Source of the DNA: Erysipelotrichaceae bacterium | GTDB lineage: Bacteria > Bacillota_I > Bacilli_A > Erysipelotrichales > Erysipelotrichaceae | Length of the DNA stretch: 64,000 nt | Assembly (NCBI GenBank): GCA_030694975.1 | Contig: JAUYTU010000022.1 | Location: 1-64,000 of the forward strand | Direction of reading: 5' to 3' | Shown: piece by piece, positions 15,902-24,665 of the stretch | How the letters are laid out: each line of letters opens with the position of its first letter | Numbering within the stretch: the first letter of the stretch is position 1 | Notes under the pieces: model-generated | Databases searched by the model: none | Told to the model about the DNA's origin: nothing | Seen by the model: only the letters and a program-made list of their open reading frames with translations | Made by a program: the position numbers and the translations under genes

Positions 15902-17302
15902 ATGAGTCAACTTCATTTCCTGAATATCGGAACAAGCATTTTCTATGAGGATCTGAAACATCAAAATCAAAAAGTCAGTCAAGTGAATTGGACACCATTG
16001 GCCGGTGGTGATCAATCATTAATTGAAGCACTGGATTTTTTAAGTCAGGATGAGCGCGTCAAAGCAGCCAACGAAAAAGCGATAAGTATCGTACTTTCAG
16101 GGCATCCGTATCTGGTGGATATGGGATTAGCGAAGGACATGATTGAAGGTTTTCATGAAAATCTCATACTTTATGCAGGTCCACCCATCCGTTGGGATCA
16201 AATGTGCGGACCTATGCAAGGAGCTGTGATTGGTGCATTGCTTTATGAAAAGAAAGCCAACAATGCTGAAGAAGCGAAGGCTTTAGCAGCCAGCGGTCAA
16301 ATAGAGTTTGCGCCTGCACATCATTACAATGCGGTAGGACCGATGGCCGGAGTAATTTCAGCTTCAATGCCCGTACATGTAGTGCTCAATAAAACCTTTG
16401 GTAACAAAGCCTATTGCACTGTCAATGAAGGGTTGGGAAAAGTCCTGCGGTTTGGGGCATATGATGAGAGTGTGATAACTCGTTTGAACTGGATCAAAGA
16501 AGAACTTCTGCCGGTGATGAAAGCAACGGTCTTATCCTATGAAGAAGGCATCGATTTAAAATCATTGATTGCCCAAGCTTTACAGATGGGCGATGAATGT
16601 CATAACCGCAATAAAGCGGCTACCTCCTTATTCTTCAGAGAAGTGGTACCCGCCATTTTGAAAACACCATTTAATAAAGATCATCATGAACGGGTCATTC
16701 GCTTTATTCAAAACAATGATCACTATTTCCTTAACTTATCCATGCCTGCCGCAAAGTCGATCATGGAAGCGGCTCATGGAATTCCATATTCAACGTTAGT
16801 GACCACGATGGCACGCAACGGCGTCGACTTTGGACTAAGAGTAAGCGGAATGGGTGAACAGACATGGTTTGTCTCACCGGCAAACTTCGTACAAGGATTG
16901 TTGTTTGCGGGGTACAGCGATGATGACGCCAATCCTGACTTAGGGGATTCTACCATTACCGAGACCAGTGGTATCGGCGGATTTGCGATGGGAGCATCGC
17001 CAGCGATTACTCAGTTTGTCGGAGGGAATGTGGAGGATGCTATGGCCTATACCTACAGTATGTTTAAGATAACTATGAAAGAGAATGCCTCATTTGCCTT
17101 ACCTGCACTTAACTTTGTGGGGACACCCACAGGCATTGACGTAATCAAGGTTGTAAAACGCGGGATTCTGCCCATCATCAATACCGGAATTGCTCATAAA
17201 GAAGCAGGCATCGGTCAAATCGGTGCAGGAGTGGTTACACCGCCCATGGCATGTTTCAATCAGGCGTTGAAAGCATGTCATAAACAATTTAAGGAGAAAT
17301 AA
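15902..17302 (+). CDS. allG: DUF1116 protein, YlbE/AllG-like subunit of oxamate carbamoyltransferase
   Basis: A 466-aa DUF1116 family protein. Conserved blocks are AGPPIRWDQMCGPMQGA, FAPAHHYNAVGPMAGV, and GMGEQTWFVSPANFV near the middle. It starts one base after allF (RBS GGAGGG) and ends just before carbamate kinase, so all four are expected on one transcript. The usual FdrA-YlbE-YlbF-carbamate kinase order seen in ureide degraders is kept. No transmembrane segments or signal are seen; it is a cytoplasmic subunit. Confidence 0.87.
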   Translation: MSQLHFLNIGTSIFYEDLKHQNQKVSQVNWTPLAGGDQSLIEALDFLSQDERVKAANEKAISIVLSGHPYLVDMGLAKDMIEGFHENLILYAGPPIRWDQMCGPMQGAVIGALLYEKKANNAEEAKALAASGQIEFAPAHHYNAVGPMAGVISASMPVHVVLNKTFGNKAYCTVNEGLGKVLRFGAYDESVITRLNWIKEELLPVMKATVLSYEEGIDLKSLIAQALQMGDECHNRNKAATSLFFREVVPAILKTPFNKDHHERVIRFIQNNDHYFLNLSMPAAKSIMEAAHGIPYSTLVTTMARNGVDFGLRVSGMGEQTWFVSPANFVQGLLFAGYSDDDANPDLGDSTITETSGIGGFAMGASPAITQFVGGNVEDAMAYTYSMFKITMKENASFALPALNFVGTPTGIDVIKVVKRGILPIINTGIAHKEAGIGQIGAGVVTPPMACFNQALKACHKQFKEK

Positions 17303-17303
17303 C

Positions 17304-18215
17304 ATGGCAAAGATTGTAATTGCCTTAGGAGGCAATGCTTTAGGTAATGATTTAAAAGAACAGGACAGTGCACTGACGCACAGTGCCCACATTATAGCTT
17401 CGCTCATTAAGCAAGGCCATGACGTCTTGATTACCCATGGCAACGGTCCTCAAGTAGGTAAGATTCATCAAGTGATGAACACTCAATTAGAGATACCGTT
17501 GTATGTGAGCGTTGCGATGAGCCAAGGCTACATCGGATTTGATTTAACACGAAAGCTACATCACGCCCTTTCATCATTAGGTATCAACGTCCCGGTAGAT
17601 TACGTCTTAACCATGGTGGAAGTGGATGCGGATGATCCGGCATTTCAACATCCGACCAAACCGATTGGTGGATTCATGGATGAAGCGACAGCCGCAGGCT
17701 TAATGAAAGAAGGTATTGCTGTTGTAGAAGATTCAGGCCGTGGTTATCGCCGTGTGGTCCCATCACCAAAACCAAAACACATTACGAATTTAGCATCGAT
17801 TGAAGATTCTCTGAAACAGCATCATGTGGTGGTGTGTGCCGGGGGCGGTGGAATTCCCGTTGTGACATCAAAAGAGGGATACATTGGCGTTGAAGCGGTC
17901 ATTGACAAAGACAGTGCCAGTGCATTGCTTGCGAAAGAGTTGGATGTGGATGTGCTCTTTATCTTAACTGCGGTCGAGAAGGTGGCCGTGAATTACGGAA
18001 CACCACAACAACAATGGCTTTCGAACATGAGCATTGAAGAAACCAAGAGATTTATCTCCGAAGGACATTTTGCCCCAGGTTCTATGCTTCCCAAAGTCGA
18101 AGCAGCCCTATCGTTTGTGAGTGGAGCGAAGAATAAGACGACGATTATTACGTTGCTTGATAAAGCGTCTGAAGCACTTAAGGGTGAAACAGGGACTCGA
18201 ATTGTGAGTGATTGA
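17304..18215 (+). CDS. arcC: Carbamate kinase
   Basis: A 303-aa amino-acid-kinase-fold enzyme that uses carbamoyl phosphate and ADP to make ATP, with carbamate falling apart to NH3 and CO2. IALGGNALG at the N-terminus, THGNGPQVG, and VCAGGGGIPV are diagnostic, and length is normal. RBS AAGGAG precedes the ATG. The position behind allHFG argues for the AllK role in ureide fermentation rather than arginine deiminase metabolism, since no arcA or arcB is near. Its stop is followed at once by the next ATG. Confidence 0.95.
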   Translation: MAKIVIALGGNALGNDLKEQDSALTHSAHIIASLIKQGHDVLITHGNGPQVGKIHQVMNTQLEIPLYVSVAMSQGYIGFDLTRKLHHALSSLGINVPVDYVLTMVEVDADDPAFQHPTKPIGGFMDEATAAGLMKEGIAVVEDSGRGYRRVVPSPKPKHITNLASIEDSLKQHHVVVCAGGGGIPVVTSKEGYIGVEAVIDKDSASALLAKELDVDVLFILTAVEKVAVNYGTPQQQWLSNMSIEETKRFISEGHFAPGSMLPKVEAALSFVSGAKNKTTIITLLDKASEALKGETGTRIVSD

Positions 18216-18662
18216 ATGAAGAGTTTTGTGTTAATCAAACCGGATGCTTTAAAGCGTAAACTTGATCAGGTAATACTTAATGAACTGAAATCTTTGCCCT
18301 GTATCATAACGAAGCAAGCAGAAGTGGTGGTGGAAGATGAAATCATTCTTAAGCACTATCATGAAGTGATTGTGCGACTTAATATACCTGGATTTAAAGA
18401 AATGATTTTAGATGAATTTAAAAATCAAAAAGTGATCATTCTGCAATGTGAAGGCGATGATGATCATCTTATTCAAATGATTCGAACGAAGATTGGTGCA
18501 ACAGATCCATCCTTAGCAGACCCCAACAGTATCCGCGGTCGTTATGGTGAAGATTCATTGGCATTAGCTAAAGCCTCATCACGCATGATCCGAAATCTTA
18601 TTCATGCCTCAGACTCAGTAGAAGCAGCCGAGTTTGAATGTGATTTGTGGTTTAACCGATAA
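18216..18662 (+). CDS. ndk: Nucleoside diphosphate kinase-like protein
   Basis: A 148-aa protein. FVLIKPDALKR matches the NDK start, GATDPSLADPNSIRGRYG the nucleotide-binding loop, and NLIHASDSVEAAEFE carries the phospho-histidine. The middle differs from typical NDK, with a QKVIILQCEGDDD stretch replacing the usual GPVVAMVWEG. Its ATG directly abuts the carbamate kinase stop, so it belongs to the ureide transcript. NDK would spread the ATP formed by carbamate kinase to other nucleotides. Such a placement is unusual and may instead mark a divergent NDK with a local role. Confidence 0.85.
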   Translation: MKSFVLIKPDALKRKLDQVILNELKSLPCIITKQAEVVVEDEIILKHYHEVIVRLNIPGFKEMILDEFKNQKVIILQCEGDDDHLIQMIRTKIGATDPSLADPNSIRGRYGEDSLALAKASSRMIRNLIHASDSVEAAEFECDLWFNR

Positions 18663-18667
18663 ATCAA

Positions 18668-18697
18668 AACACTGGTGTTGAGCCAGTGTTTGTTTTA
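18668..18697 (+). terminator. Terminator of the allHFG-arcC-ndk operon
   Basis: AAACACTGG (18668-18676) pairs with CCAGTGTTT (18684-18692), followed by GTTTT. Confidence 0.85.
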
Positions 18698-18779
18698 TAA
18701 ATAAGTTAAGCTTCTTTTTTGAGCGGATTTTGTAAATTCCTGTTTATCACCATGCCGACCATAGAACTTTGCCTTGGTA

Positions 18780-20342
18780 TCATTCCTTTTGTTTGAAGAA
18801 ATAAAGGTAAATCGTTAGCGCAAAGTAAACTTCAAAGTGAGATTCTTGGTTATTAAATATCGGATAGCCACAGGATTCAATCACATTAAGCCGGTAACGT
18901 AAGGAATTGTAATGAATGAAGAGCTGTGTTGCCGCTTGCTTTGCATTGAACTGACATTCAATGTAGTGATAATACGTCTTGATTAAAGGTAAGTCATGCT
19001 TTTCTTCATAGTCTAGTAAAGGCTTTAAGATTGAATGTGCATACTCAAGTAACATACTTGAATCAAGCTTCTTTAAAATATTCACCATTCGCACATGATG
19101 ATCATGAATGAGGGATGAACTGAGTTGATTGAGACGGGCATGATTAAGAGCTTCATACAAGGAAGTGTAGGTCGTAGGAATATCAGAAGCTTCACCAATG
19201 GGAGTAGAGTACGCAGCTCGAACAAAGGCTTCTTGAAAATGATCCTTTAAAGAATCATGCAAAGCTACCATCATAGATTTATATTGTTGGGGTTGTTTAA
19301 GGTTGGCGATGATTAAAACATGATGATTTAAAAGAATGAGCCTTAGTTCACTTTCATGAATATGACACACATTCACCACTTCATTTTTGATTTGAGAAAG
19401 AATCATCGGTTGATAAGCTTTAATGATGGTTTCTTTAAGATCAATCATCATAAGCATGATTGGGAAAGTAATGTTCCAATTAAAAATTTTCCCTGCTTCC
19501 TTTACTTGCATGTTGGATTGATAATTCGAAGTCATGTTGGCAACAAAATCCATGAGAAATTGGTTTTGCTTAAGAGCATTCTCTTGTTTCTTTTGGTAAA
19601 TGAGAATGATCATAAGTTTAATGATCTCAATATAATTGTAGATGATATGACGTTGTTCATACGGAGTCATGACCATCAAGCGATACACATCCACCCCATC
19701 ATAGTTAATGACTTCATTGATGATGAGATTATCATCGAGAGTATGATACGACGATTGGGCTAAAGGATGTTCATTGTACATGGTGAGTATGGTGTCTGAG
19801 GTGGAGTGGATGTTGTTGTTGAAGAGATTAATGATCAAAACATCAATATCAGGAATGGATTTTAGGGCATTAATGAGTGCTTTGGTAGAGGGTTTTTGTA
19901 CAATGTCTTGAAGAAGTGTCGAATACAGTGCATTGAAATTATTAGTGCTGTATTGTGCGTAGTGTACTTCAGCAATGATTGAGTCAAAGAGCAAAGATAA
20001 GTTAGCATCATACTCTAAAGTAATGATGGGAAAGTCGAGTGCTTTGGCTTTTTCAATAATAACATCAGGAATGCGATCAATGTAGCGCTTGACTTTGACA
20101 ATCAGTCCCGAAGCTTGCTTCGTATGCAGTGAATCTAGAAGCAAAAGAAAACGCTCCATATCATTCTTGATCGGATACAATGTGGTTAAGATGAGAGTTT
20201 TCTCAAGAATGTACTTATCAAAATCAGGTGTTTCCATGATTGAAACACTCTTAACTATACGGTGAAGTTGTGAAGCTCCTGAGTGAATTTCAATTTTTTT
20301 GAAGATATTACGTTCGAGCAAATGCTTTAGTGTGATTTCCAT
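18780..20342 (-). CDS. PucR-family transcriptional regulator
   Basis: A 520-aa regulator. The N-terminal about 130 residues resemble the PucR sensory domain (LKHLLERNIF, METPDFDKYI). The C-terminus carries the PucR-type helix-turn-helix (AKQAATQLFIHYNSLRYRLNVI). This family controls purine and ureide catabolism. It is divergent from the NCS2 gene at 20473, and the 130-bp space between holds three copies of a CAATTRTA element that could be its operator. The start follows GGGAG. It probably controls the permeases, the hydrolase and perhaps the all genes. Confidence 0.87.
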   Translation of the reverse strand: MEITLKHLLERNIFKKIEIHSGASQLHRIVKSVSIMETPDFDKYILEKTLILTTLYPIKNDMERFLLLLDSLHTKQASGLIVKVKRYIDRIPDVIIEKAKALDFPIITLEYDANLSLLFDSIIAEVHYAQYSTNNFNALYSTLLQDIVQKPSTKALINALKSIPDIDVLIINLFNNNIHSTSDTILTMYNEHPLAQSSYHTLDDNLIINEVINYDGVDVYRLMVMTPYEQRHIIYNYIEIIKLMIILIYQKKQENALKQNQFLMDFVANMTSNYQSNMQVKEAGKIFNWNITFPIMLMMIDLKETIIKAYQPMILSQIKNEVVNVCHIHESELRLILLNHHVLIIANLKQPQQYKSMMVALHDSLKDHFQEAFVRAAYSTPIGEASDIPTTYTSLYEALNHARLNQLSSSLIHDHHVRMVNILKKLDSSMLLEYAHSILKPLLDYEEKHDLPLIKTYYHYIECQFNAKQAATQLFIHYNSLRYRLNVIESCGYPIFNNQESHFEVYFALTIYLYFFKQKE

Positions 20343-20366
20343 ATTTTTTCTCCCATATTTGGAGGT

Positions 20367-20431
20367 TCAATTGTAAGATAATACAATTGTAACCGCTTCG
20401 TTTTGTGAAGTCTTGATGAATACAATTATAC
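20367..20431. promoter_or_regulatory. Repeated TACAATTGTA-like elements in divergent intergenic region
   Basis: TCAATTGTAA (20367-20376), the perfect palindrome TACAATTGTA (20382-20391) and TACAATTATA (20421-20430) lie between the divergent PucR-type gene and the NCS2 gene. Three related copies in 65 bases suggest an operator for the regulator. Function is inferred. Confidence 0.45.
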
Positions 20432-20472
20432 AGCATTGTTTTACACTTTACTTGTAAATGATAGGAGGACAC

Positions 20473-21975
20473 ATGAAAATCTGGGTTAAAAGTGACTGGA
20501 ATGGATTCTTTGGATTGTTTAGTAACAATTTAACCAATCTTTTAGTCATGGCGAGTTTACTTTCAGTGGTCGTTGGGTTACCTTTTGATCTTGTGTATGG
20601 TCGTATTCTTCCCGCTGTTGGCTTGTCGATTTTCTTAGCCAGTGCGTATTATACAAAAATGGCGATGACACTTGCTAAAAAAACAGGACGAGATGATGTG
20701 ACGGCACTGCCATCAGGATCAAGTGTTCCCCACATGTTTCTCATTGTGTTTTTGATTATCGGACCTGTCTTTTGGAGTACAGGGGATGCAACATTGGCGT
20801 GGTCAGCCGGTTTAGTTTGGTGCTTGGCTGAGGGGATCATTGAACTTCTCGGATCATTGATCGGTGAAAAGATGCGTCAATGGATTCCACGGGCAGCCAT
20901 GCTTGGCTCGCTAGCTGGGGTATCCTTAACGTTCATTGCACTTAATCCGGCTTTCAGTATCTTCGCATTGCCTTACATCGGACTTGTATCTCTTGCCATT
21001 GTCTTACTGGGATTTATTGGAAAAGTAAAAATGCCTTACAATATTCCGACAGGATTAGTGGCAATTGTGGTTGCGGTGATTCTAGGATGGAGTACAGGCG
21101 TCATGCAACTTGATGTTCTCTTGGCTTCATTTGAAGGAATAGCATTCAATGTACCAATACCATCCTTTATGCGATATGTTGATGGGTTTACAAGTGCTGC
21201 CCCATTTCTTATTGCGGCAATCCCTCTGGGAATCTATAACTTCATTGAAACCATCGATAATTGCGAAAGTGCAGCAGCAGCCGGGGATGAGTACAACACG
21301 AAGGAAGCATTAGTTGCGGATGGAGTCACTTCGATCCTAGCAAGTTTATTTGGCAGCCCATTTCCAACGGCAATCTTTATTGGTCATCCGGGTTGGAAAG
21401 AAGCAGGAGCTCGTATCGGTTACTCCGTTGCCTCTGGCTTTGGTGTTTTAATACTAACGACATTGGGCATTATCTCTGTACTGCTTAACATTATTCCTGT
21501 TGTAGGAGTTCTTCCAATCTTACTTTACATCGGACTTGTGATTACATCGCAAGCCTTCAGTGCTAATGAACATAAATATGCGCCTGCGGTGGTAATGGCC
21601 ATTGTTCCTTCTTTAGCTGATTGGACGCGCAATGCGGTGGATATTGCTTTGAGCAGTGCCAATACCAGTGCCTTAGATGTGGGGTATCAACTCCTTAACA
21701 TCAGTGGATTAAACTATGAAGGACTATTCGTTTTAGGCCAAGGGGCTATCATCGTGGGTATGGTACTAGGAAGCTTAACCGTGTTCATCATTGATCATCG
21801 CTTCAAAGCCGCTAGCATCACTGCACTGCTTGCGAGTGTCTTGTCCTTTTTTGGGATTATTCACAGTGCAGGGGTAGGATTAAACATGCATCCTACAATG
21901 AGTTTAGGATATTTAGGAGTCAGCTTGATCCTGTATCTATATGAAGTATTCTATAAAAAGGAGAGTAAAGCATGA
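20473..21975 (+). CDS. NCS2 (xanthine/uracil-type) permease
   Basis: A membrane transporter of about 500 aa with 12-14 hydrophobic segments. TALPSGSSVPHMF near residue 75-90 and the IDNCESAAAAGDEYN stretch in the middle mark the nucleobase:cation symporter-2 family. I chose ATG 20473, preceded by AGGAGG; an upstream in-frame ATG at 20458 overlaps that RBS. It overlaps the hydrolase gene by 4 bases. A second, related NCS2 gene follows at 22645. The pair suggests import of two related ureides or nucleobase breakdown products. Confidence 0.88.
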   Translation: MKIWVKSDWNGFFGLFSNNLTNLLVMASLLSVVVGLPFDLVYGRILPAVGLSIFLASAYYTKMAMTLAKKTGRDDVTALPSGSSVPHMFLIVFLIIGPVFWSTGDATLAWSAGLVWCLAEGIIELLGSLIGEKMRQWIPRAAMLGSLAGVSLTFIALNPAFSIFALPYIGLVSLAIVLLGFIGKVKMPYNIPTGLVAIVVAVILGWSTGVMQLDVLLASFEGIAFNVPIPSFMRYVDGFTSAAPFLIAAIPLGIYNFIETIDNCESAAAAGDEYNTKEALVADGVTSILASLFGSPFPTAIFIGHPGWKEAGARIGYSVASGFGVLILTTLGIISVLLNIIPVVGVLPILLYIGLVITSQAFSANEHKYAPAVVMAIVPSLADWTRNAVDIALSSANTSALDVGYQLLNISGLNYEGLFVLGQGAIIVGMVLGSLTVFIIDHRFKAASITALLASVLSFFGIIHSAGVGLNMHPTMSLGYLGVSLILYLYEVFYKKESKA

Positions 21976-22631
21976 GAAAGTATGTTGTGGATGCGAAGCC
22001 ATTCGCGTTCGATTTTGATTTAGAGAAGACCGCATTGCTCATCGTTGATATGCAACGTGATTTTTGTGCACGTGGCGGCTTTGGTGAAGCGTTAGGCAAT
22101 GATGTTACTCCAACCATGAGCATCATTCCTACAGTGAAAAAAATCGTAGAAGCTGCACGAGCAAAAGGGATGTTTGTGATTCATACGCGTGAAGGACATC
22201 GACCGGATATGAGTGACTGCCCACCATCCAAACTTCGACGCTCAAAAGCGATTGGTGAAGACGGACCCATGGGACGCATTCTGATTCGCGGAGAAGTAGG
22301 TCATGATATTGTGGAAGAACTTAAACCTTTGGTCGGAGAACCTGTGATTGATAAACCTGGGAAAGGTTCTTTCTATAAAACAGATTTAGAACTCATCCTT
22401 CAAAACAAAGGAATTGAAAGTTTGATTGTCTGTGGAGTCACAACCCATGTGTGTGTTCATACCACCATCCGCGAAGCCAATGACAGAGGGTATGAATGTT
22501 TAATGATGGAAGATGGAACGGCTGCGTTTGATCCGGCGGATCAAGAAGCTGCTATCCGTATGATTAATCAACAAGGTGGTATCTTTGGTTGGACCACCAC
22601 ATCCGATCATTTATTTAAGGTTTTAAAATAA
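21972..22631 (+). CDS. Isochorismatase-like cysteine hydrolase (biuret/ureidoacrylate amidohydrolase type)
   Basis: A 219-aa enzyme with the Asp-Lys-Cys triad: Asp26 in LIVDMQRDF, Lys in DKPGKGSF (128 or 131), and Cys161 in TTHVCV. HTREGHRPD, GRILIRGE and REANDRGYECL closely match biuret hydrolase and ureidoacrylate hydrolase sequences as I remember them, and less so isochorismatases or nicotinamidases. It should hydrolyse a C-N bond of a ureide or carbamoyl compound in the cytoplasm. It sits between two NCS2 permease genes (ATGA overlap with the first), tying import to hydrolysis. The exact substrate is open: biuret, ureidoacrylate or another ureide. Confidence 0.85.
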   Translation: MRKYVVDAKPFAFDFDLEKTALLIVDMQRDFCARGGFGEALGNDVTPTMSIIPTVKKIVEAARAKGMFVIHTREGHRPDMSDCPPSKLRRSKAIGEDGPMGRILIRGEVGHDIVEELKPLVGEPVIDKPGKGSFYKTDLELILQNKGIESLIVCGVTTHVCVHTTIREANDRGYECLMMEDGTAAFDPADQEAAIRMINQQGGIFGWTTTSDHLFKVLK

Positions 22632-22644
22632 AGAGGAAAGAAAA

Positions 22645-24159
22645 ATGAACTATAAATCAGGAGCAAAATGGTGGGTCAAGGGAGACCTTAATGGTTTCTT
22701 CGGCCTATTTTCCAACGTCTTAACCAACTTCTTAGCCGCTATCGGGCTATTGCTTGTAATCGGCATGCCAAACAACATGGTATTTGATAACATCGTTCCC
22801 GCGACTGCGGTGATTGTTGGATTTGGGGGAATTATGCTTGCAATTCAAGCCAAGCGCTTATCCATAAAAACAGGAAATATGGAAGTTACCGCAATGCCTT
22901 ATGGTCTAAGTGTTCCTCACTATTTCGCCGTGGCTTTTGGGGTCATCGGTGTTGTGTATGGAGCAACTCAAAACTGGCAAGTCGCCTTAGCGACCGGTCT
23001 GGCTTGGAACATGGTTCAAGGAATCATCATGACCATTGGGGCTGTGATTGGTCCTTGGATTAATAAATATATCCCTCGCAGTGCAATGTTGGGTTCATTG
23101 GCGGGTTTAGCCATCACTTACATTGCGATGAATCCTATTGGCGCAGTATTTACGACGCCTTATATCGGAATGCTTTCCTTTGCGATTATCTTGGTCGGTT
23201 GGTTAGCGCTTAAGAAAATGCCTTTCAATATTCCGGCAGGAGCCTTTGCGATTATTGTGGGAACGCTCTTAGCTTGGGCAACAGGATACATGAATCCACA
23301 AAGTGTAACAGACTCTTTATCAGGGGTTGGCGTAGCCCTGCCTGGATTCTTTGGTAACTTAATGATCACAGGGTTTGCGACCCTAGCACCTTTCTTACCA
23401 GCCGCAATTCCACTTGCGATTTATGACTTCTTAGAATCATTGGATAACTTAGAATCAGCCGCAGCCGCCGGGGAACATTACAATATCACCCGCGCTATGC
23501 TTATTCCTGGTGTATTAACGATGCTTGGCGCGGCGTTAGGTTCACCATTTCCAACCATCATTTATATCGGACATCCTGGATGGAAGAGCACTGGAGCGCG
23601 CATTGGTTACTCATGGGTTACCGGTGTAGCGGTCTTAGTATTGGCCTTTACAGGACTGATGCAGTTTATATTAAGTTTAATTCCGCTGGTGGCTTTACTT
23701 CCGATCTTAGTTTATATCGGAATGGTCATTACAGCTCAAGCTTTCGCAGTTACAGAAAAACGTCATATGCCTGCGGTCGCCTTATCCTTCTTACCACTCA
23801 TTGCGGGATTTGTGGTCTTAAAGATCAACTCAACCATTAATGCACTGGGGGCAGTCAAAGATTATGCAGCATTAAATGCCAGTGGGGTTCCCCTTCTAGG
23901 ATGGGAACGCTTGGCTGGCGGAGATATCTTAGTGGGTATGCTGATCTGTTCCATTGCCATCTATGTCATTGATCGTAAGTTCATGCGTGCCGCAGTGTAT
24001 TCATTGATTACCGGTGGATTAGCTTACTTTGGATTTGTACATGCGTTAGAAATTAAAGTAGGCGCAGCACCTGAAGTGGCTTTAGGGTATGGGGTTATGG
24101 CTTTAGTGTTTATTCTGATGAGTTTCCTAAAGGATCCTAAAGAAGAAAGTACAACGTAA
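22645..24159 (+). CDS. NCS2 (xanthine/uracil-type) permease, second copy
   Basis: A 504-aa relative of the permease at 20473. It has the same start (WVKGDLNGFFGLFSN), TAMPYGLSVPHYF, and LDNLESAAAAGEHYN with about 12-14 membrane segments. The RBS AGAGGAAAG lies 6 bases upstream. The two copies have diverged clearly, so they likely carry different substrates rather than being a recent duplication. It is last in the hydrolase operon and followed by a terminator at 24278-24305. Confidence 0.88.
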   Translation: MNYKSGAKWWVKGDLNGFFGLFSNVLTNFLAAIGLLLVIGMPNNMVFDNIVPATAVIVGFGGIMLAIQAKRLSIKTGNMEVTAMPYGLSVPHYFAVAFGVIGVVYGATQNWQVALATGLAWNMVQGIIMTIGAVIGPWINKYIPRSAMLGSLAGLAITYIAMNPIGAVFTTPYIGMLSFAIILVGWLALKKMPFNIPAGAFAIIVGTLLAWATGYMNPQSVTDSLSGVGVALPGFFGNLMITGFATLAPFLPAAIPLAIYDFLESLDNLESAAAAGEHYNITRAMLIPGVLTMLGAALGSPFPTIIYIGHPGWKSTGARIGYSWVTGVAVLVLAFTGLMQFILSLIPLVALLPILVYIGMVITAQAFAVTEKRHMPAVALSFLPLIAGFVVLKINSTINALGAVKDYAALNASGVPLLGWERLAGGDILVGMLICSIAIYVIDRKFMRAAVYSLITGGLAYFGFVHALEIKVGAAPEVALGYGVMALVFILMSFLKDPKEESTT

Positions 24160-24277
24160 AAAGAGCATAACCAACAACACCACAGGAACCTTACGGATTC
24201 CGTGTTGACACAAAAGCGCTTGAATTGTAATCATTGCTTCAAGTGAAAGAAAATGCTACTTCAATTGATCTACAGTA

Positions 24278-24305
24278 AAAGCAAGACATTAACATCTTGC
24301 TTTTT
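24278..24305 (+). terminator. Terminator after the second NCS2 permease
   Basis: AAAGCAAGA (24278-24286) pairs with TCTTGCTTT (24295-24303) and is followed by a T run. Confidence 0.85.
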
Positions 24306-24596
24306 AATCTTTTACAATATCAACATACCTGCCTCAGTTAATCTCTTTCGCAAAAACAACTCCTGATCAATCAGATAAACATTTAATATTGATCTCTAAC
24401 CGTAAAGTAAGGTTCTTAAAGAAGGGTAAGTAGTTTATCGAAAAGAGTATATGAAATTTTAGAACTATTTATCAAAATTGAACATGTTAACGTTGATTTA
24501 ATAGTAGTATTGAACTGAAATTATAAAAAAATTTCACATTCCTTTGCAGAAAATGCTTTGACAGTAAAACAAATTTTTATCAGGTTAATTTTACTG

Positions 24597-24624
24597 TTGA
24601 CATTAAAGCGCTATCATTTATAAT
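24597..24624 (+). promoter_or_regulatory. Promoter of the lacI-rbsD-alsEK operon
   Basis: Consensus TTGACA (24597-24602), a 16-bp spacer and TATAAT (24619-24624). A cre-like element lies in the spacer and a palindrome lies just after the -10. Confidence 0.85.
24602..24616 (+). promoter_or_regulatory. cre-like catabolite repression site in promoter spacer
   Basis: ATTAAAGCGCTATCA matches the CcpA consensus WTGNAANCGNWNNCW at all but one position (G to T). It lies between the -35 and -10, where binding would block RNA polymerase. Confidence 0.55.
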
Positions 24625-24631
24625 AAAAATA

Positions 24632-24641
24632 GGAACGTTCC
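24632..24641 (+). promoter_or_regulatory. Probable LacI-family operator
   Basis: GGAACGTTCC is a perfect 10-bp palindrome with a central CG, typical for LacI-family regulators, and lies at about +1 to +10. It likely binds the product of the first gene of the operon. Confidence 0.5.
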
Positions 24642-24665
24642 CAAAATGGCGTTAGGTGCTTATTC

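Larger units (their letters stand above)
24160..24665. other. Intergenic region between ureide and allose clusters
   Basis: It contains the ureide operon terminator (24278-24305), about 290 AT-rich bases in which no gene was seen, and the promoter/operator of the allose operon (24597-24641). Confidence 0.6.

Noticed and set aside
24205-24233. TTGACA with a TGTAAT box and a GCGC core as another promoter/cre
   Set aside because: The cre match has three mismatches and there is no gene start for several hundred bases before the real als promoter.
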